In this document: piece by piece, positions 20,177 to 29,852 of the stretch
Numbering within the stretch: position 1 is the stretch's first letter
Layout: every line of letters begins with the position of its first letter
Translations under genes and position numbers: made by a program
Notes under the pieces: model-generated
The model's database searches: none
What the model was told of the DNA's origin: nothing
The model's input: only the letters and a program-made list of their open reading frames with translations
Origin: Cudoniella acicularis
Lineage: Eukaryota; Ascomycota; Leotiomycetes; Helotiales; Helotiaceae
NCBI GenBank assembly: GCA_013054445.1
Contig: JAAMPI010000631.1
Span: 1 to 29,852, forward strand
DNA: 29,852 nt
Direction of reading: 5' to 3'

Positions 20177-21113
20177 TATCCTTGGTGCAGATGCTGAAAT
20201 AGGTATTTGCGACACTCTCAAACAGCTTGCGCTTTTCCAGAAGTAGCTCAGGTGAATTGATAAAGTTTTCAATCTCCTCCTTGCTGTAATCTCTTGCTTC
20301 ATCTCCTTCTCCAAAAGATCCGAAGATCCAAGAAGGTTGACGGATGAAATGAGTGAGATGACCGATCAATGGTTGGATTTCGGGGAGGATTTTCTGACCG
20401 GAAGACCTATAAAAAAGTGGGCTTGCGTTGCTTGACTCGAGGCACTTTATCAAAGTTTTCCTCGTTGCTGCTGAATAAATTACCCATTTCCAATAAGCCC
20501 AACTTGTTTCCCACCCAAATTGAGATCTGGGTCCCATCGTGCGCTATGGATTATTGAGTTTTGAAAGGAGTCGAGCCCAGGAATATCCGGTCAACGCCAC
20601 GCGCTGAAGAGACCCGTAGCATTGATCAAGATATGACAAGAGTCTTGAAAGACCTTTCCACTTGATAACTCATTGACTTGCACTTGCTACGTACTAGTTT
20701 TGAGCTGCCAACTCGCCCCGACGACCTCATGGCTCGTTTTACAGTACTGCCTAAGCTGGTATTTCTCAGAGAAACCTTCAAAGTATTCTCGAATCTCGAG
20801 ACCCCGTGAATACGTGCGAACCCAGTCTGCTTTAGGTTCGAAGGAATACGTATAGTTGTGGGCAGGAAAGTCGCATGCGCAGCTGTAGAATAGATTATTT
20901 TACGTTCATATTACATTCCATGAATATGGAAGCCGTCATACCCTGGATAAATGTTTTCAAACCAGACTCCACCGACTCCGCTATTCTTCTCATAGATGAC
21001 GAGTTCGAAGTTCTCAAATGAACGTTGTAGTTTATAAGCGAAGCATAGGCTCCAGCTCCAGCTCCAATGCAGATAATTCGCATTCTTCTTTCTGAATGTA
21101 TTGGATTCTCCAT

Positions 21114-24100
21114 GTCTGCCGCTCTCGGAAGTCGATTTGATAGTACCTACTTACTGTAAACACTGTGTGAAGTTGGGTACGCTTTGGGGATTATGCGGTA
21201 TATGAAGTTAGTATGTCTGTTATTTCTTGAGTTGCAAAGACACTGGTCGATCCAAAAAAGGGGCCGTCCCTATTCAAAATTCATAATATACCGTACTCAC
21301 GTTAACTTCGATCTATGAATACTACCTGTTCATGGGTAGATGCAAGAGCAAATTATTCTATGCTTTGAAACATGACACCCTAGCTATGGGCACCTGGGAT
21401 CTTTCCGCTAAGCTCCTCAAAGTAAAAGCATTCCTGCAAGTATCCCACAGATTGGAATCCTTCAGGATTCAGTGTGCTTGGCCGGCTACGATATTACCAT
21501 TGTAAATCCTTACTCCAGCCGCATAGAGAAAGGTAGATAATCTCGGGTAATGTAAGGTAGGTTTATCAACTACGCCTTATCTGTACAGCATAGCATCCGC
21601 TAATGTTGTGTAATACAAAATTTCTACATGCGTTAAGGCATGAAACAGACATCTGTATTCAATGTGATACCGCATTGTCCGGTCATAGATGTTTGAGCGA
21701 AAGCAAATTCCAGTGGGAAAAGTCACTGTAATGAAGATCTTAGATAGGTTGGTGGGTGGTTGTTGTAGTTATTGTTTGAAGATGGATTTGAGAAGGTGGT
21801 AGTATTTGAAAATTCCCAAGGCTGTAGGTTGGATAGGTCATGCATACTGCAAGATTTCGTGGCTGTGTCATTCTCATACCCCGTGCTTGCAGCCTCGATC
21901 CCGTGCCACCACTGTATTCATAAGCGAAGGAATGCGAGATAATATAAAAAATAAGTCAGATACTGAACCCAACTAAAAATTATTTAGTTAAAACCTCTGG
22001 TGTAGTGAGCTAAGGTATAATTTTGAAGAGGGTTTGCTTAAGTATAGTGTATTACGATGTATACTAGTATTAGCGTTTGTCATTTTAAAAAATTATATAT
22101 AAACAAAGCCTAAAATTCTAAATTCTCTTCTCTATTTAAAATTTATTATATTATTAGGTAATAAGCACTATTCTAAGCTTAAGGTTTAAACCTTAATAGA
22201 ATCTTCTAGGTTGTTCTTTGATTTATAAGCGTTGATTTCTAAGCTATAGAAGCTTCTAGTAACTACACTTGTAGTATATATAGTCCGCTTACCCCTCTAT
22301 AGATAGATAAGTCTTTAAGTCAAAAATCATATTATTATTCTACATACTTAAATCTCTCTCGGCCTAATAGTCGACTCTTCTTCCGCTATCCACCTTAGCC
22401 GCCTACCGACGACTATATAGATATATCCTCTATATACTACATACCGCGTACTACGGCTATACCTCCAACAAAATTTAGAGTAGAAACTCGAATATAATTA
22501 AAAAGTTTAAGAAGCTATGTTGTTATGATTCTTCTCACTGTTAAACAAGACTACTCTCTTCTTCACTTCACTTCACCTTTCCTTCTTCAACACCCACTCG
22601 CGATCCTTATACACCTTCCTGAAATCTTGTCCTTTGCTTACCCATAGCTCCGCGACAAAGAATTCAAGTAACGCGCGACTGTCTACCGATGTCAAGCTTA
22701 CTACTAGTAAACACATCGAAAATGTTGTTATTCTGATTTTTTAGATACCTGTAGTATATAAGAGCGAAGGTATGCTTAAATAATTGTTTCTAGCTAATAG
22801 AGAACATGAATTATAACTTGCTAACTTCTTAACCTTATAACTTCAAAGCTCGAAGAGTAATAAATAAGTCTTATAATACTCTCTATTAAATCTCACTACT
22901 AACCCTCTGACCCTCTTACCCCCTCTCTTTTTCTCTCTCCTCTTCCCTACCTGTCTAATATTATAAAATAAACAATTAATTTTTAATAAGGAAATAAAGA
23001 TCTTAAATCGGTTTAAAAATAAAAAAATAGTGTTTCTTATTATTCCTAGGTACTAAGTTCTGTCTTATTTAATTTATAGAGAGTGACAGAAGGGATTATA
23101 TTTAAGATAGTAAGAAGAGAAGAGAGAGGGAGAAGGCAAAGAGGAGTAAGCAGTATATTATCACTTATTACTCTACTATTACTAATCTCCTCGCTATCAA
23201 TCACTCCTATTCCCTCTCTTATTCCATTCCCGTTATTCTATACCTAACTGTCTAACCCCCTTCCATTCTCTTTATTAACGCCTCCTACCTTCCTATAATC
23301 GCCGGCCCCTGTCGGCACTCCGCCTCTTCCTATCATGTGCATCACATCTCGAAGTTCTTCTTGGTTCCTCCCACGTAATTACATGTAGCTCGACCGCATT
23401 GCTTATAAAAAGGGGATTCTATTATTCTTTCGCGTTTAAGTACCTTCACTACGTAGTACCCACTAGTACCGCAGTTTATTTACTATTTTAAAACCAAAAA
23501 ATAAAAAGCCACCACCTACTATCTATCCACCCACTTCCTCAAAAACATCACAAACCCATCAAACCAAATATTTCTCCCCTCTCTCCCTCCCCCTCTATCA
23601 CCACTCACAGACCCTCTACCACCTCCCATCCACTATATAACACCACACTCCACCCTCCCCTCAAAACAGTAGAAAAAGAAAATAGTATCCGAGCCGTGAA
23701 CACCAGTGGAATGAAATATTAGTGGGATGACATCCCATCAAATTATGTCTTTACTCGATAGTTTGATGTGTAAAGAGGTGTTGTTATGTTGTTATTTAGG
23801 TATTGTGTTGTTAAAAATCCTGCTTCGCTATCAAAGACATCCTCCAAACCATCCTGACACCTCAAACACCTCCCCATCTCCCCGCCCCTACCGCCCTCAA
23901 CAATCCCTTGTAACCACGCAACTCCAACTAACGAAACTTCCCCACCTTCCCAGAAGCAGGAAGCATTATAATATACGCGGTACATGTATGGACCGGTAGT
24001 TGGATTCAGTGAAGATGGGATGTTAGAGGTTTTTATATGTAATATGGTGAGAGAGTAAGGAGAGGAGGGGGGTTGGAGATTCAACCTGAAATGAAGTGAA

Positions 24101-24180
24101 TTGATAGTGAACTCAACGGAAAATAATACGACGCGTTCGCTAGATGGCTATTCTGACGATAATGACATATACAGCAATTT
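21114..24180. other. Gene-free interval of about 3 kb with a RIP-like TpA-rich block
   Basis: Nothing protein-like was recognised on either strand. The first 700 bases are ordinary intergenic DNA upstream of the monooxygenase pseudogene. About 21.9-23.2 kb is TpA-rich and poor in CpA and TpG. Then follows a C-rich, G-poor stretch (about 23500-23680) with a TATATAA near 23633. Overlapping frames of 90 aa (+) and 113 aa (-) at about 23.73-24.08 kb have biased composition and no family likeness. That part is probably the 3' flank of the large zinc-finger gene. Confidence 0.5.
21940..23180. repeat. TpA-rich, CpA/TpG-depleted block, probable RIP-mutated repeat relic
   Basis: In 22321-22500, counted by eye, there are about 32 TA steps against about eight CA plus TG steps, an extreme skew. 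This is the signature of repeat-induced point mutation (CpA to TpA), which in ascomycetes acts on duplicated DNA such as transposons. Around 22380-22450 a more GC-rich remnant survives with CpG but almost no CpA. No terminal repeats or element proteins were found, so the parent element is unknown and the borders are approximate. Confidence 0.5.
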
Positions 24181-27100
24181 TTAAATGTGAAATCTAACTA
24201 TTTCAAGGCGCTTCAGCAGCACTCGTAGCCGGAACCGGCGGAACAGCCGCACCTGACGACCCACCACGCTGCGGCGCACCGACGTCGTCGCCGTAGCATT
24301 CGTCGTCGCAGCAGTCGAAGTCGGAGCAGGAGCAATAACAGCCAAAACACAATCATCCAAATGCTCATAATAGCTCTGCGCCCCCTCAAACTCCCTCCTA
24401 CAAATCGAACATTTACCAACACCTCCCCCATTCCCTCCTACACCCTTACTCCCACTCTTACCCACACTCATACTTAAAGATCTCCTCGAATTCGGCGGTG
24501 TCTGCTCCACAGCATGCACGCTCGTCAAATGCCTCTTAAACACATCCGCTCTATTGAAGCTCTTCTCCGCGGCGGTGCCGGCTCCAGGACAGAAATGACA
24601 GACCATGACCCCGTTGTAGTGGGTGAGGGCGTGTCGATTCTTGTCGTATTTTCGAGCAAAGCCTTTGATGTGGTATTCGCAGGTTTGGATGGGGCATTTT
24701 TCAGGTCGTTCCGTTTGGTGCGTGAGCATGTGGGCGGCGAGGTCTCGGAAGGTTCGGCCACATTCGGGAAGGGGACAGCGGCCTTGACGTTCGGAGGTGG
24801 ACTCGGCTGAGGTTGAGGAGTGCCGTTTGGATATTTGGCTGTTTATGTAGGGATTTGGGTTTTGATAGAGCGGGGGATCTCCCAATGGTTGTAAATCCAG
24901 AATGGAAGTGGCTGCAAATTCCGAGGGACTAGGTCCTTTCAAAGGGTGACTGATCTGCCCATGGGACCTTTCAAGATCCATCCGGTCGGGCTCTTGAAAT
25001 ATCGGCTCAATTATTTTCGGTAAATTGAGCACTGATCTTGCATGTTCCATTTCAAGGGCGGCTGGACTATTGGGAAGATACATAGGTTGGAAAAAGTTGA
25101 AAGGCTTGTTTGTCACTTCGTTTAATCGGCGATGGTCATCAGCAGTGTCGTCTTCGGATTCCTCATCTTCAGAATGTAAGATTACCACCTGATCTGTGGC
25201 ATCTTCCTCAACTTGCTTCATCCAGCTTTTCAAAATGGTCATAGACGGCCAATCACCACCACTAATACTGCGGCTAATTCCACGTGTCTTTTCTGAACTA
25301 GACACTGATTTTGATCGAAAATGAGCTCGACGAAGATGCGCAGCGGCATTGTAGTATGCGCCATATCTCTTTTTGTTCACGCACGCTTTGCATTTGTATA
25401 ATGTCAAGCTGGGACGAGGTTGATCCGCGGGGTAGAAATCCGGTTCGACACAAACCCACTTCTTAACAGTTTGACGGTGTTGGCGATCAATATGTCTGCG
25501 TAGCTCATGCTCTCCACGGAACCCTTCTGGGTGTTCCGTGCATAAGTCGCACTGGATCCGATCGCCTTTTGGTCTGGTGTAAGCTGGGCTTGGCAAGCCT
25601 GTTGGTGTGGTGTACGGCGAATCTGATGCTATTGCACGATTTTGTGCGGATAGCATGGCGTCCTCAGCGGCTTGATTTGTTTCAACCTCCGTCGAACGAG
25701 TGTCGTTTTCGAAGCGACGATGAGGTCTCAAGAACCATCCTTGTTGGGCGAATCCGTTGAATAAGCCATTCTTGCAGAAGCCGCCTCCTAGTCCCATCAG
25801 AAAGTCCCGGGTAGATGTTATTTCGAAATCTGCCCACTTTTCCATCTTAACTATCCCCTGGAGTGCCGTCAAAAGAGCCTTTTCCTCCTGCTTGAGAGAA
25901 GCGACGTCCTCGTAAAGCATGGACGGAGCCGACCACAAGAAAATGCTGACCAATGTTTTGTAAGCACTGTACATGGCGATACTGTCTGACACTGTCCAAT
26001 GGCAAGTGATTCCTGACGATTGAAAAAAGGCGTCGTTCAAAAGACTCCTTGCCGCACTGAGAAAACATAACGAACAAAATACCGCCATCCAGCTTTTAGG
26101 CTCGAGAGTGCTTCTTTTCAAGCCCAACTCATCAAACAGGTTGAGAAATCTTGCCACGGAGTAAGAAAAGACATCGTGACGGTCATATATTATCCTTAAT
26201 CTTTTGCTTGGTTGGTTTTGCTGATTTTCAGAGGCATCGTCATTGTTCCGTTGCAAAAACACAGTCTCGTTGTATATAAAAGCTTCCCGAAGTAGCATTT
26301 TGGCTGCGGACAATAGAGGATAAAATTTATCTTGAATAAGTATTGATCCAACTAGTGTCCCGCTGAAAGCTAGCAGGTCTAGCAAGTTGAAAGCGTTTTG
26401 GGATAAATCCCGCTTAAGAGTTTTTAGCAGAACAAACATCGGAGGGTTCGACCAGTCGTAAGTGTACATCTGCGGTTGGTCGTCTTCAACAGGATGACCC
26501 GAAGGCGGAATGGTCCACAAACTAACGCCGAATTCATCGGTAGAATCTGACATATCGAAATCTTTCGAATTTGACTTCCATCTTGAGATGAAGGTTTCGG
26601 CCTCCTGGGGTTCCTGATTGTGATCTGGATTATTTTGCTCGCTTGCTGAGGACCCTGTACGAGAGTTGTGGGGTAGCAAAAAGCGAACTGTCGTAGGTTA
26701 GTATGGTTTGCCAAGGGAATCTCTTGTATTCGTACCTGGAACAAATATTTCGGTAAAAGATGCCAACGGTCCTCTATGGCAGCCTAAGACCTTCCAGTGG
26801 TCGCCATCGGCAGAATCGTCCTGTTCTGGACAAAGTGAGCACGGATCTTGGGCATCACACTATTCTATATTAGCAATGTGTTTTCAAATTAACGACTCCA
26901 AGACGCACCTTCTTTTTGAGGACTTTACACCTCAAACAGGGACCAACTTCTTTTGTTAGTCTAGCCTCGCGACCTTGGTCATCTGTAAGGCGACTTCTTT
27001 TTGATGGACGCAGCAACATATCGTCTTGTATTCCGTGATAATCCGAAATTTCTGGGTACTCTGGCACAAAAGAGTATGTTCTGTTTGAGCTCATGGAGTT

Positions 27101-28063
27101 CACCGAGGTAGACCGAGATATTCCTTGCGTTATGGCGGGACTTTGAAGTGAATTCTGGGTGGTGCTAGTTGTTTTTCGATGACCAGGGGAATTAACACCA
27201 GTTATTTTTGCTTGCGATTGCTCTGGATATAATAGAGGTTGAGGGAAAGGGGCGAAATTAGGGAAAAGAGTTGTGTTTCCCGATCGCGTTCCCAGACGGT
27301 CGGGGGGTTGGACGAAACCGTGGTGTAGCTTTTGATGAATGTCCAAGTCTTTCCTGGTATCAAAACCATATATGTAATGAACACAATCTGGCTCTGGGCA
27401 TTTCAAAGAAGTTGTGCTTTTGGAGAGATCCGGATCATATCCTTTTGCATAATGCTTGAGAACTGGATCATACTTGGTGGTATTTAACTCGAGCCATTCC
27501 GCGAACCCAGGAGGCTGGATAGATCGCATGGGTAAGGCAGCCTTTTCAAGAAGATCCTTGACAGAGGGGTATGCATCTAGGTGGTATGTTAGTAGAGTTG
27601 TACATTTTCGGAATATCTTTTTTGGAATTTCTTACCGGATTTAAGGCAAGTTGTCTCAAGGCACTCGCACATGTACTCTCTCATGCGGCATTCTTCTGCT
27701 TCAGACAAAACAACCACACCTAACCCTAAATGGATAGAGTCAGTAACTTACGATCAGATGCGGCCAAGAAAACTTCGGAGACAAACCCTGTTCTTCTTGA
27801 CACGCTTTCAAGATTTTGTGCTTGTGATTCAACATGACCAATTCACGGCGAAAATCAAAACCATTGCTGAGAGGGAGCAAAGATTCGATTTCAGCCTGGA
27901 TTCGAGCTTGAGCATCGAAGAGGGCCTTCAATTTTTCGTCGTTTGAATTTGGGGCATCGACATGATAGCTGAATCTCATCTTATCGGCATTTTCCACCTC
28001 CAAGGGATCAGCTGCCGGGAAATATTGGCTGCTGCCCCTCTGGTGCTCCTGGAGGTCTATCAT
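24181..28063 (-). CDS. Large regulator with a zinc cluster and multiple C2H2 zinc fingers
   Basis: Five exons, 28063..27787, 27725..27636, 27576..26909, 26859..26736 and 26687..24181, give about 1221 aa. The introns are 61, 59, 49 and 48 nt. The first splice (donor GTTTGT) is the least certain; the others have good sites. Order of parts: N-terminal helical region (LKALFDAQARIQAEIESLL); a C2H2-like motif CPEPDCVHYIYGF (about residue 160); a Cys-rich cluster C336-x2-C339-x6-C346-x5-C352-x2-C355-x16-C372, split by intron 3; a long helical middle; CDLC..H..H (about 766); YKCKAC (about 817); an acidic stretch SEDEESEDDTADD; then fingers CPLPEC (about 1022), CPIQTC (about 1050), CHFC (about 1083) and CSIC (about 1146). 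The last part is basic. This combination recurs in filamentous ascomycetes as predicted nuclear DNA-binding proteins; targets are unknown to me. Alternative start: another frame with ATG at about 28112, which lacks the helical region. Confidence 0.82.
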
Positions 28064-29189
28064 GTTGATGGGAAGGTGTCGGGCGCTCAGAGTGGTCCAG
28101 GGCCATGGATTCCAAGGACTCAGGTCGCGATGCGCTGAGGTTGAAGCATCGTCTACGCCCTTCAGCTCGCGTTCTGCGCCTGTGGTGCGTGTGCGTTGTC
28201 GTGAGGCGGAATGCCATTTTCTGTTTTGAAATGCTGAAGATAGGGCGCGAGCTGATGAGAAGCATCAGAAGCGGTTAGCGTCACAGGCGGAATACGGCGG
28301 CAGAGGCCAGAAATCGACTTAGCTTAGAGCGGCGCCGTCAGCTCCGGGCAGCAGCAGCAAGGCGTCGTCACAGCGGCGATGTAACAGGTTTAGCTCCTGC
28401 ACAGCTGAGGTCTCGGCGCTTCTGCCTTAGAAATGCCCCTCAACACACCACCCTTTTCGTATCTCCCTCCTATCACAACTGCTGAGCTGGCCACGCCCAG
28501 GGCGACGAGGCGCAGTTCAAGGCGGCATCCGGATTGGGAAAATGCCGCATTCGCGCAGTTCTCTCCCCTCATTCGAGGAGCTGGGAGCTTTTCAAACGGC
28601 GACACTCCATGAACATCTCATGGCCAATGATTGAACATCCCCTTGTCGAGGGAAGACAATTCCTTTCTGTGCTGTGCCAGTGTGACCTGTCTGTTGAAAA
28701 ATGTTCACGCTGTTGGGGAGAGGAGGGCATATCTAGTGGCCAATGTCTTCCCCCCGAGTTTTTGTTTTGGTGTTTCCGTTCTCCTTGGTCTTTTCGCTGT
28801 CAAATTTAAAGCCTTCAATCTCTCAAATTCAAGTCTCTCGCCGTTCGAGTCTGTTTCCGAACCACTCACACACTCAAAGAATATTTCAGGCAGGCATTGT
28901 GGCCTCGTCTTGTTCTCAGCATGCCCCCTTATCGTACCCAGGATTCCAGCCTTGATACCTCTCCGCTCCAGTCTTCGCAGTTGAAGAACATCGTTTGTTC
29001 TAAGGAGAGGGTCATTCAACTATCGATGATTGCTATGGTCGTCATTTCAGTCTACGTCAGTATGAAAGGAGCCACGTCTCTATGCAAGATTCGCAAAAGA
29101 CCATATCGTATGTTTGTCTCGTCGTCACTCTTTTTGCTGTCGTCCACCCGCCCTCAATGCTTCCGTTTTGCCGTTGGTCTTTATGAAGG
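28064..29189. other. Divergent intergenic region, long leader
   Basis: About 1.1 kb between the ATGs of the zinc-finger regulator (-) and the partial gene at 29190 (+). It contains several short plus-strand frames, including one with ATG at 28921 (begins MPPYRTQDSS) ending at 29361. These may be upstream ORFs or an unspliced first exon of the plus-strand gene. No family match. A long leader with upstream ATGs is common for fungal regulatory genes. Confidence 0.45.
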
Positions 29190-29852
29190 ATGTCAATTGA
29201 CAGCGTCTCAGCACATGATCCTAGACACACTCGAAAACTTCCCAAACTTCTCCCAGTCGGCACTGAAAAGAGTCTACCTTCGACGGATGTCAAACAAGCA
29301 CCATCCATCACCCCTCACGCATATGAGTCCTCGAATCTCACCACTGCCTTACCAATCCTGATTCCACCTCACACTCACGGAGAAGTGCTCACGATGGCCG
29401 GCTCTACTGCTTCAACCCAGTATCAACAACACACCTCACCATCTTCATACATCACAAACTTCAAAACCTCACCACCTTCAACCCCATCAATCCCTCACCT
29501 TACTCAGCCATCCTTTGAAGACTTCATTCTTTTCCCACCGATTAAAGACTCGGATGCTGCATGCCTCGAGATATACGAGGAGTTCGGCCATATGACAGCT
29601 GGTTTCTGCTCCTGCTCTCCCGAGCTTTCCACATCCAGATCCATATCTAGAAGCATTACTTCGTATCTGGCAACTCAATTACAATCTCAATCACCCGGCA
29701 TCAACAACCCCTCAAACGCCTCACACGCTTTGCATGCCTCCTCGCTCCCCACACCCATCATCTCCAAAACACAAACAAAAACACCGATCCAACCATCAAT
29801 ACAAATACCAATAACTCACCACCCAACCCCGCCACTCTCACCCAAAACACTT
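29190..29852 (+). CDS. Ser/Thr/Pro-rich protein, 3' end outside window
   Basis: From ATG 29190 (MSIDSVSAHDPRH) the frame stays open for 221 codons to the last base, bounded upstream by TGA (29184-29189 region). A frame this long is unlikely by chance, and codon use with many C-ending codons looks coding. The product is rich in Ser, Thr, Pro and Gln. The one non-repetitive block (QPSFEDFILFPPIKDSD, CLEIYEEFGHMTAGFCSCS) could be the start of a folded region. Low-complexity Pro/Ser/Gln segments of this kind are common in fungal transcription regulators, but nothing here identifies a function. An upstream exon is possible. It is divergent from the zinc-finger regulator. Confidence 0.55.
   Translation, partial: MSIDSVSAHDPRHTRKLPKLLPVGTEKSLPSTDVKQAPSITPHAYESSNLTTALPILIPPHTHGEVLTMAGSTASTQYQQHTSPSSYITNFKTSPPSTPSIPHLTQPSFEDFILFPPIKDSDAACLEIYEEFGHMTAGFCSCSPELSTSRSISRSITSYLATQLQSQSPGINNPSNASHALHASSLPTPIISKTQTKTPIQPSIQIPITHHPTPPLSPKTL

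Larger units (their letters stand above)
19052..21113 (-). pseudogene. Flavin monooxygenase (Baeyer-Villiger type) pseudogene
   Basis: Starts at MENPIHSERRMRIICIGAGAG (FAD-binding Rossmann GxGxxG) and ends at TAG 19052. Conserved blocks are spread over several frames: GVGGVWFENIYPG, CACDFPAHNYTYSFEP, INATG, then LNLGGKQVGLIGNG (NADPH Rossmann), ILPEIQPLIGHLTHFIRQP, VLICATGFDTSYKPRFPL and YPNYFMFYGPSNPYGSG. At least three introns are still recognisable (about 20.9 kb; about 20.4-20.5 kb; about 19.4 kb). Damage: a frameshift near 21050, TAG at 20687-20689, TGA at 20591-20593, a 274-bp solo LTR at 19898-20171, a frameshift near 19840 and TGA at 19570-19572. All three stops stand where the family has, or plausibly has, Trp. 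Intact relatives oxygenate ketones or other soft nucleophiles, often in secondary metabolism. This copy cannot make that enzyme. Confidence 0.88.

Noticed and set aside
19974..20537. 187-aa minus frame as an independent gene
   Set aside because: It is a monooxygenase fragment that runs into the solo LTR; its last ~65 residues are LTR sequence read through.
23727..24084. Overlapping 90-aa (+) and 113-aa (-) frames
   Set aside because: Both are composition-driven and mutually antisense, with no recognisable domain; likely 3' flank of the zinc-finger gene.
24514..24810. 98-aa plus frame
   Set aside because: Antisense to the C2H2 fingers of the large regulator.
1..29852. CRISPR arrays, bacterial operons, rRNA or tRNA genes
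   Set aside because: No regularly spaced repeats or RNA gene signatures seen; the window is clearly eukaryotic with spliced genes.

Overview
The window is nuclear DNA of a filamentous ascomycete. Genes carry short spliceosomal introns (47-85 nt) with GT..AG ends and CTAAC/CTGAC-like branch sites. The families are typical of Pezizomycotina: Zn2Cys6 factors, a GH7 cellulase, a GH18 chitinase-like protein and caspase-like proteins. A leotiomycete is my guess from protein style only. Apart from the intron-rejoined models, all calls come from reading translations by eye; no database search was possible.

Layout from left to right. (1) 1-1177: the 3' part of a WD40 protein matching Sqt1/AAMP. (2) 1178-3269: an AT-rich gene-free stretch. 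(3) 3270-4669 (-): a secreted pepsin-like aspartic protease with three introns, possibly GPI-anchored. It is divergent from (4) 5364-7040 (+), a Zn2Cys6 transcription factor; a G11-C-G9 tract lies between them. (5) 8009-11480 (-): a protein kinase-ankyrin repeat protein, made by joining two reading frames over a 55-nt intron, with a possible further 3' exon down to 7825. (6) 12040-14292 (+): a caspase-like (C14 fold) domain fused to a degenerate kinase, head to head with (5). (7) 14371-14698 (-): a small protein gene with a broken or unresolved start.

The right half has a decayed character. (8) 15094-16185 (+): a GH18 chitinase-like gene split by an in-frame TAG. (9) 16450-17991 (-): a GH7 cellulase gene, intact as a reading frame, whose catalytic nucleophile Glu is replaced by Gln. 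(10) 19052-21113 (-): a flavin monooxygenase pseudogene with three Trp-to-stop changes, two frameshifts and a 274-bp solo LTR with a 5-bp target duplication. (11) About 21.9-23.2 kb: TpA-rich, CpA/TpG-poor DNA that looks RIP-mutated. (12) 24181-28063 (-): a large regulator combining a zinc cluster and several C2H2 fingers in five exons. (13) 29190-29852 (+): the start of a Ser/Pro/Thr-rich protein cut by the window edge.

The most interesting unit is the head-to-head pair (5)+(6). One partner has an apparently active kinase plus a long ankyrin array. The other has a caspase-like protease plus a pseudokinase of the kind found in fungal cell-death and incompatibility proteins. I propose this pair as a candidate signalling/cell-death module. 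That is inference from architecture and position, not a demonstrated function.
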